Assembly (NCBI RefSeq): GCF_029168945.1
Contig: NC_083602.1
Location: forward strand, 65,616,600 to 65,680,599
Source of the DNA: Cannabis sativa
Taxonomy: Eukaryota; Streptophyta; Magnoliopsida; Rosales; Cannabaceae
Length of the DNA: 64,000 bases
Reading direction: 5' to 3'
Shown piece by piece: positions 59,865-64,000 of the stretch. The notes under the pieces were generated by a model that saw nothing but the letters and a program-made list of their open reading frames with translations, made no database searches and was not told the DNA's origin. Each line of letters begins with the position of its first letter. The first letter of the stretch is position 1. Made by a program: the position numbers and the translations under genes.

Positions 59865-60235
59865 AGTGGGTTTATAAGAAGAAAAGAGGAGCTGGAGGCG
59901 AAGTTGAAACTTTTAAAGCTAGACTTGTAGCCAAGGGTTATACCCAAAGAGAAGGTGTGGACTATGAGGAAACTTTTAGTCCTGTTGCCATGCTCAAATC
60001 CATCCGAATTCTTCTCTCCATAGTTGCTGCTTTCGATTATGAAATCTGGCAAATGGATGTCAAGGCTGCCCTCCTTAATGGGGTACTTGAAGAAACCATT
60101 TATATGGAGCAACCAGAAGGCTATGTTCTTCCAGGGCAGGAAAAGAAAGTTTGCAAATTAAATAGGTCTATCTATGGACTTAAGCAAGCTTCTCGCTCAT
60201 GGAATAAAAGGTTTGATGAAATCATCAAGACCTAA
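59066..60235 (+). pseudogene. pol: Element H second duplicated unit and RT N-terminal half
   Basis: The frame (codons from 59120 are clear) repeats the integrase C-terminal part ('NGVAERRNRTLLEM', 'CMFVGNSKETRGRL') and then runs into reverse transcriptase. A TGA at 59765-59767 again replaces a CGA codon. RT motifs are 'YRPIGGKWVYKKKRGAGG', 'KARLVAKGYTQREGVDYEETFSPVA', 'QMDVKAALLNG', 'MEQPEGY' and 'KLNRSIYGLKQASRSWN'. The frame stops at TAA 60233-60235. Confidence 0.88.
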
Positions 60236-61261
60236 GGCTTTCTTCAGAATGAAGATGAACCTTGCGTTTACCAACTCAAGGAAGACCAAGTAGTAGTATT
60301 CCTGGTCCTTTATGTTGACGACATTTTGATTATTTGAAACAATATCAAGAAAATGACTCACATCAAGGAATGGCTTAACACTCAATTCGATATGAAAGAT
60401 TTGGGTGAAGCAGCCTATGTTCTTGGTATTCAGATTATCAGAAACCGGAAGAACAGATGTCTTGCTCTCTCTCAAACAACCTATATTGACAAAGTTTTAG
60501 AGAGATTCTCCATGAACAACACCAATGGGGCAAACATGCCTTCTAGATATGGTATCCGTCTATCTAAGGAACAATCTCCTACTGATCCTCAAGAGATAGA
60601 GGACATGGTAAAAATTCCTTATGCATCTGCAGTTGGAAGTCTAATGTATGCAATGTTATGCACTAGACCTGACATCTGCTATGCAGTTGGAATCGTGAGC
60701 AGGTATCAGTCTAATCCAGGACAGGAACATTGGAATTCAGTTAAGTATATTCTGAAATACTTAAAGAGTACAAGGAATCTTGTGTTAGTCTACAAGGGTG
60801 GTGCTTTAAATCCCATAGGCTATACTGATTCAGATTTCCAGGCATTTCTTGAAGACATTAAATCTACATCTGGGATGGTGCTTACTCTTGGGGGTGGAGC
60901 AGTGATTTGGAGAAGTGCTAAACAAACCGCGATATCGGACTCGACGATGGAAGCTGAATACATAGCTGCAGCAGAAGCTGCTAAAGAGCTTGTCTGGCTA
61001 AGAAAGTTCTTCACCAGTATCGGTGTCGTGCCTGGAATGGAAAAGCCTCTGGTCCTACTTTGTGATAATAATGGAGCAATAGCCAATAGTAAGGAACCTC
61101 GAAGCCACAAGAGAAGCAAACACATAGAAAGGAAGTATCACATCATCAGAGAATACGTGGCAAGAGGGGATGTACTAGTTGAGAAAGTGGACACAGAAGA
61201 CAACTTAGCTGATCCATTCACCAAAGTCTTGGTCGTGACTGCATTTGAAAAGCACCGTTAG
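60236..61261 (+). pseudogene. pol: Element H RT C-terminal half and RNase H
   Basis: Same frame as before. The catalytic YVDD lies at 60311-60322 and is followed by an in-frame TGA at 60335-60337. From 60353 the frame is open for 302 codons: 'FDMKDLGEAAYVLGIQI', 'PYASAVGSLMYAMLCTRPDI', then RNase H with 'YTDSDFQ', 'LGGGAVIWRSAKQ', 'DSTMEAEYIAAAEAAKE', 'DNNGAIA' and 'RSKHIERKYHIIRE', and ends at 61261. RNase H active-site residues (Asp, Glu, Asp, and the second Asp in DNNGA) are present. Confidence 0.9.
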
Positions 61262-61302
61262 ACTTTAGGATTAATTGATATATACTGATTAGTTTTATAT
61301 TA

Positions 61303-61317
61303 GTGCAAGTGGGAGTT
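61303..61317 (+). promoter_or_regulatory. Polypurine tract of element H
   Basis: gtgcaagtgggagtt directly before the 3' LTR. Confidence 0.78.
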
Positions 61318-62849
61318 TGTTGGGTTTTATGCCCTAAATAAAACTCCATTTCAATGTAATCCATTTTATTCAACATCAATAAAGAAACAGAAGTATTTTT
61401 CATTCATTTGTGTATGTTTTGGTTCATGTTATCAATTGCTTGTCTATTTGATTTATAAATTCATCTGAAACCCTTTTCACATACTTGATCCTGTTTATTG
61501 TGTTGTCAACACATTGGAAAGTAAACATGACTATGTGAATAAAGTTTCCTAGATTTATCAGACACAGGGTTTTACTGATATGATAATCTACAACAGAGTT
61601 TACTTGCATTTGGAGAAATGCTATGTTCTTTCCAGAGCATTGGTTAAAGTAAAGTTCAGGTTGGGTGCATGGAGTATGCATCGGAAGGGACTGATATTGA
61701 ACTTTGCCTTAGATTTATTAAACTTACCTTAATATCTATTCAAGCCAATATCGCCTAGTTGATCCTAGATTAAATGATCTTAATCCTGTTATGATTAGGC
61801 TCAATCTCAAGAGGTTATTCGTGTTCTTTCATTTGTTAGTTAAGCCTACTTTTGGGTCAGGGTGATACGTACATTTTGGGAACACGGTAGTGCAATTGAG
61901 TGGGAGCGCTAACATAAACATGGAATCTATAGCTTCTATCTGGCGAATAGTAAGTAAAGGATGATCTCCTTCGAGCTTGACCAAACAAAAATAAATGGTG
62001 GAGTACTCATTTCAGATAAGCTGAAATATCATTTATACGGGGTTAAGTGTTTTAAGGATAAAATACATTGTAGGGTGTAACGGTAATCTAATCCCTTTAC
62101 AGTGTAGATCATTCATATAGATGATCATTGATCAAATTAGGATTATAACAATGGATAACTAATGATGTGTCTATATGGTGGAACATGTAGAGCATTCTAT
62201 ATACTGAGAGTGCAATTCTAAGTTCTATGCGTGGATTCAACGAAGAATTAATAAGTCAGTGAATTTAGGTTATAAATTCTTGATCTGCTTATTGGAAGCT
62301 CGGTTATATAGACCCATGGTCCCCCCACTAGTTGAGATAATATTGCTTGTAAGACTCATATAATTGGTTTTGATTAATCAATTATAATTCTCAAATTAGA
62401 CTATGTCTATTTGTGAATTTTTCACTAAGTAAGGACGAAAGTGTAAGGAAAGAGTTTTTAGGGCATATTTGTTAATTATGATACTTTGTATGGTTCAATT
62501 AATAAATATGATAAATGACAATATTATTTAATAATTATTTATAATTATTAAATAGTTAGGATTGGCATTTAAATGATTGAATTTGAAAATTGGCGTTTTT
62601 GAGAAAATGAGATGCAGAAATGATAAAACTGCAAAATTGCAAAAAGTGAGGCCCAAATCTACTTTGCATAGGCCGGCCACTTTTATAGGGTTTATCATCT
62701 GATATTTTCATTATTTTAATGCCAAATAATTCAAACCTAACCCTAGTGGAATGATATAAATGGATAGTGAAGGCTTCAGGAAAATTACACTTTTCACATC
62801 TGATTTCCTTCAGAGAAAACCTGAGCCTTCTCTTCTAAACCCTAGCCGC
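61318..62849 (+). repeat. Element H 3' LTR, interrupted by element I
   Basis: The LTR begins tgttgggttttatgcc and runs 1,532 bp to cctagccgc, with TATAAATG at 62755-62762. In the 5' LTR the same place reads cctagccgccacc, so the rest of this LTR must lie beyond element I, outside the window. Confidence 0.9.
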
Positions 62850-64000
62850 TGTTGGGTTTTATGCCCTAAATAAAACTCATTTCAATATAATCAGATTTAC
62901 TTATTAATATAGATCAGAAATAACATTTAATGTTGCATGGTTCACATGATTTATTTCATGATTATATGTACATAATGTATAAATTCATTTGAAACCCTTT
63001 TCACATACTTGATCCTGTTTATTGTGCCGTCAACACATTGGAAAGTAAACATGACTATGTGAATAAAGTTTCCTAGATTTATCAGACATAGGGTTTTACT
63101 GATATGATAATCTACAACAGAGTTTACTTGCATTTGGAGAAGTGCTATGTTCTTTCCAGAGCATTGGTTAAAGTAAAGCTCAGGTTGGATGCATGGAGTA
63201 TGCATCGGAAGGGATCGATATAGAACTTTGACTTAGATTTAATTAAACTTACCGTAATATCTATTCAAGTCAATATCGCCTAGTTGATCCTAAATCAAAT
63301 GTTCTTAATCCTGTTATGATTAGGCTCAACCTTGAAAGGCTATTCGTGTTCTTTGATTTGTTAGTTAAGCTTACTTTTAGGTCAGGGTGATACGTACATT
63401 TTGGGAGCACGGTAGTGCAATTGAGTGGGAGCGCTAGCATAAACATGGAATCTATAGCTTCTATCTGGCGAATAGTAAGCAAAGGATGATCTCCTTCGAG
63501 CTTGACCAAATGAAAATAAATGGTGGAGATCTCATTTCACATAAGTTTAAATATCATTTATACGGGGTCAAGTGTTTTAAGGATAAAATACATAGTAGGG
63601 TGTTACGGTAATTTAATCCCTTTACTGTGTAGATCATTTATATAGAGGATAATTGATCAAATTAGGATTATAACAATGGATAATTATTGATGTGTCTATA
63701 TGGTGGAACATATAGAGCATTCTATATACTGAGAGTGCAATTCTAAGTTCTATGCGTGGATTCAACGAAGAATTAATAAGTTAGTGAATTTTAGTGCTAA
63801 ATTCTTAATCTACTTATTGGAAGCTCGGTTATATAGACCCATGGTCCCCCCACTAGTTGAGATAATATTTCTTGTAAGACTCATGTAATTGGTTTTGATT
63901 AATCAATTATAATTCTCAAATTAGACTATGTCTATTTGTGAATTTTTCACTAAGTAAGGGCGAAATTGTAAAGAAAGAGTTAATAGGGGCATATTTGTTA
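62850..64000 (+). repeat. Element I: copia LTR inserted in the 3' LTR of H, cut by the window end
   Basis: A new LTR of the same family starts tgttgggttttatgcc at 62850 and can be followed for 1,151 bp. It is closer to the LTRs of E than to those of H (for example aaccttgaaaggctattcg). Whether it is a solo LTR or a 5' LTR of a full element cannot be seen. The left flank is gccgc, the expected target duplication. Confidence 0.88.

Larger units (their letters stand above)
52621..62849 (+). mobile_element. Element H: Angela-like Ty1/copia retrotransposon with broken gag-pol
   Basis: It has a 5'-truncated LTR, a mutated primer binding site, a leader, gag, protease, integrase, RT and RNase H in copia order, a polypurine tract and a 3' LTR that continues beyond the inserted element I. 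The integrase-to-RT residues match the Angela branch of Tork-type elements. The gene is broken by several stops, a gag deletion and an 830-bp tandem duplication. Confidence 0.9.

Overview
The window is repeat-dense, AT-rich nuclear DNA of a flowering plant. I find no host gene. Essentially all of it is a nest of LTR retrotransposons: tRNA-Met-type primer binding sites, polypurine tracts, and gag, protease, integrase, reverse transcriptase and RNase H domains of plant Ty1/copia (Angela/Tork-like) and Ty3/gypsy (Tekay/Del chromovirus and Tat/Ogre-like) lineages, plus one Cassandra-type TRIM carrying 5S rRNA sequence. The species cannot be named from this. I use letters A-I for the elements.

Layout. 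Element A (copia, +) fills 1-8843: leader, decayed gag, decayed pol and 3' LTR; its 5' LTR lies left of the window, and a Cassandra TRIM (4326-5261, minus) sits in its protease region. A short unassigned piece (8844-8998) is followed by element B (copia, minus; 5' LTR 12197-14085). The oldest host layer appears to be F, a Tat/Ogre-like gypsy element: gag at 14086-14907, RNase H and integrase at 46014-47829, and an antisense gene at 48207-50287. Between these parts lies element C (copia, 14908-44382), followed by a second, truncated copy of the copia leader (44383-46013). C is split by D, a Tekay-like gypsy chromovirus (21816-41107) with a perfect 5-bp target duplication, ttcat. D is split within its integrase gene by E, a copia element (28089-38284). 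To the right come G, a solo copia LTR (minus, 50717-52620), H, a copia element with recognisable but broken gag-pol (52621-62849), and I, another copia LTR inserted in the 3' LTR of H and running off the window.

Relationships. A, B, C, E, G, H and I share one LTR family (about 1.8-1.9 kb, tgttggg...ccaaca, most with a TATAAATA box). H still has copia domains in the order gag, PR, IN, RT, RNH, but has stops and an 830-bp tandem duplication. C and E keep only decayed pol relics, yet the LTRs of E are almost identical, so E must have been mobilised recently by enzymes supplied in trans. The nesting gives a relative time order: F, then C, then D, then E.

Points most worth a second look: a recurrent array of small hairpins with CTAAT-like loops just upstream of gag; a CpG-rich hairpin cassette near the start of the leader whose stems change but stay paired between copies; LTR differences in E confined to CAG/CTG sites, which looks like a base-calling artefact at methylated cytosines; two related stem-loop units upstream of the antisense gene of F; and palindrome clusters in the LTRs of D.
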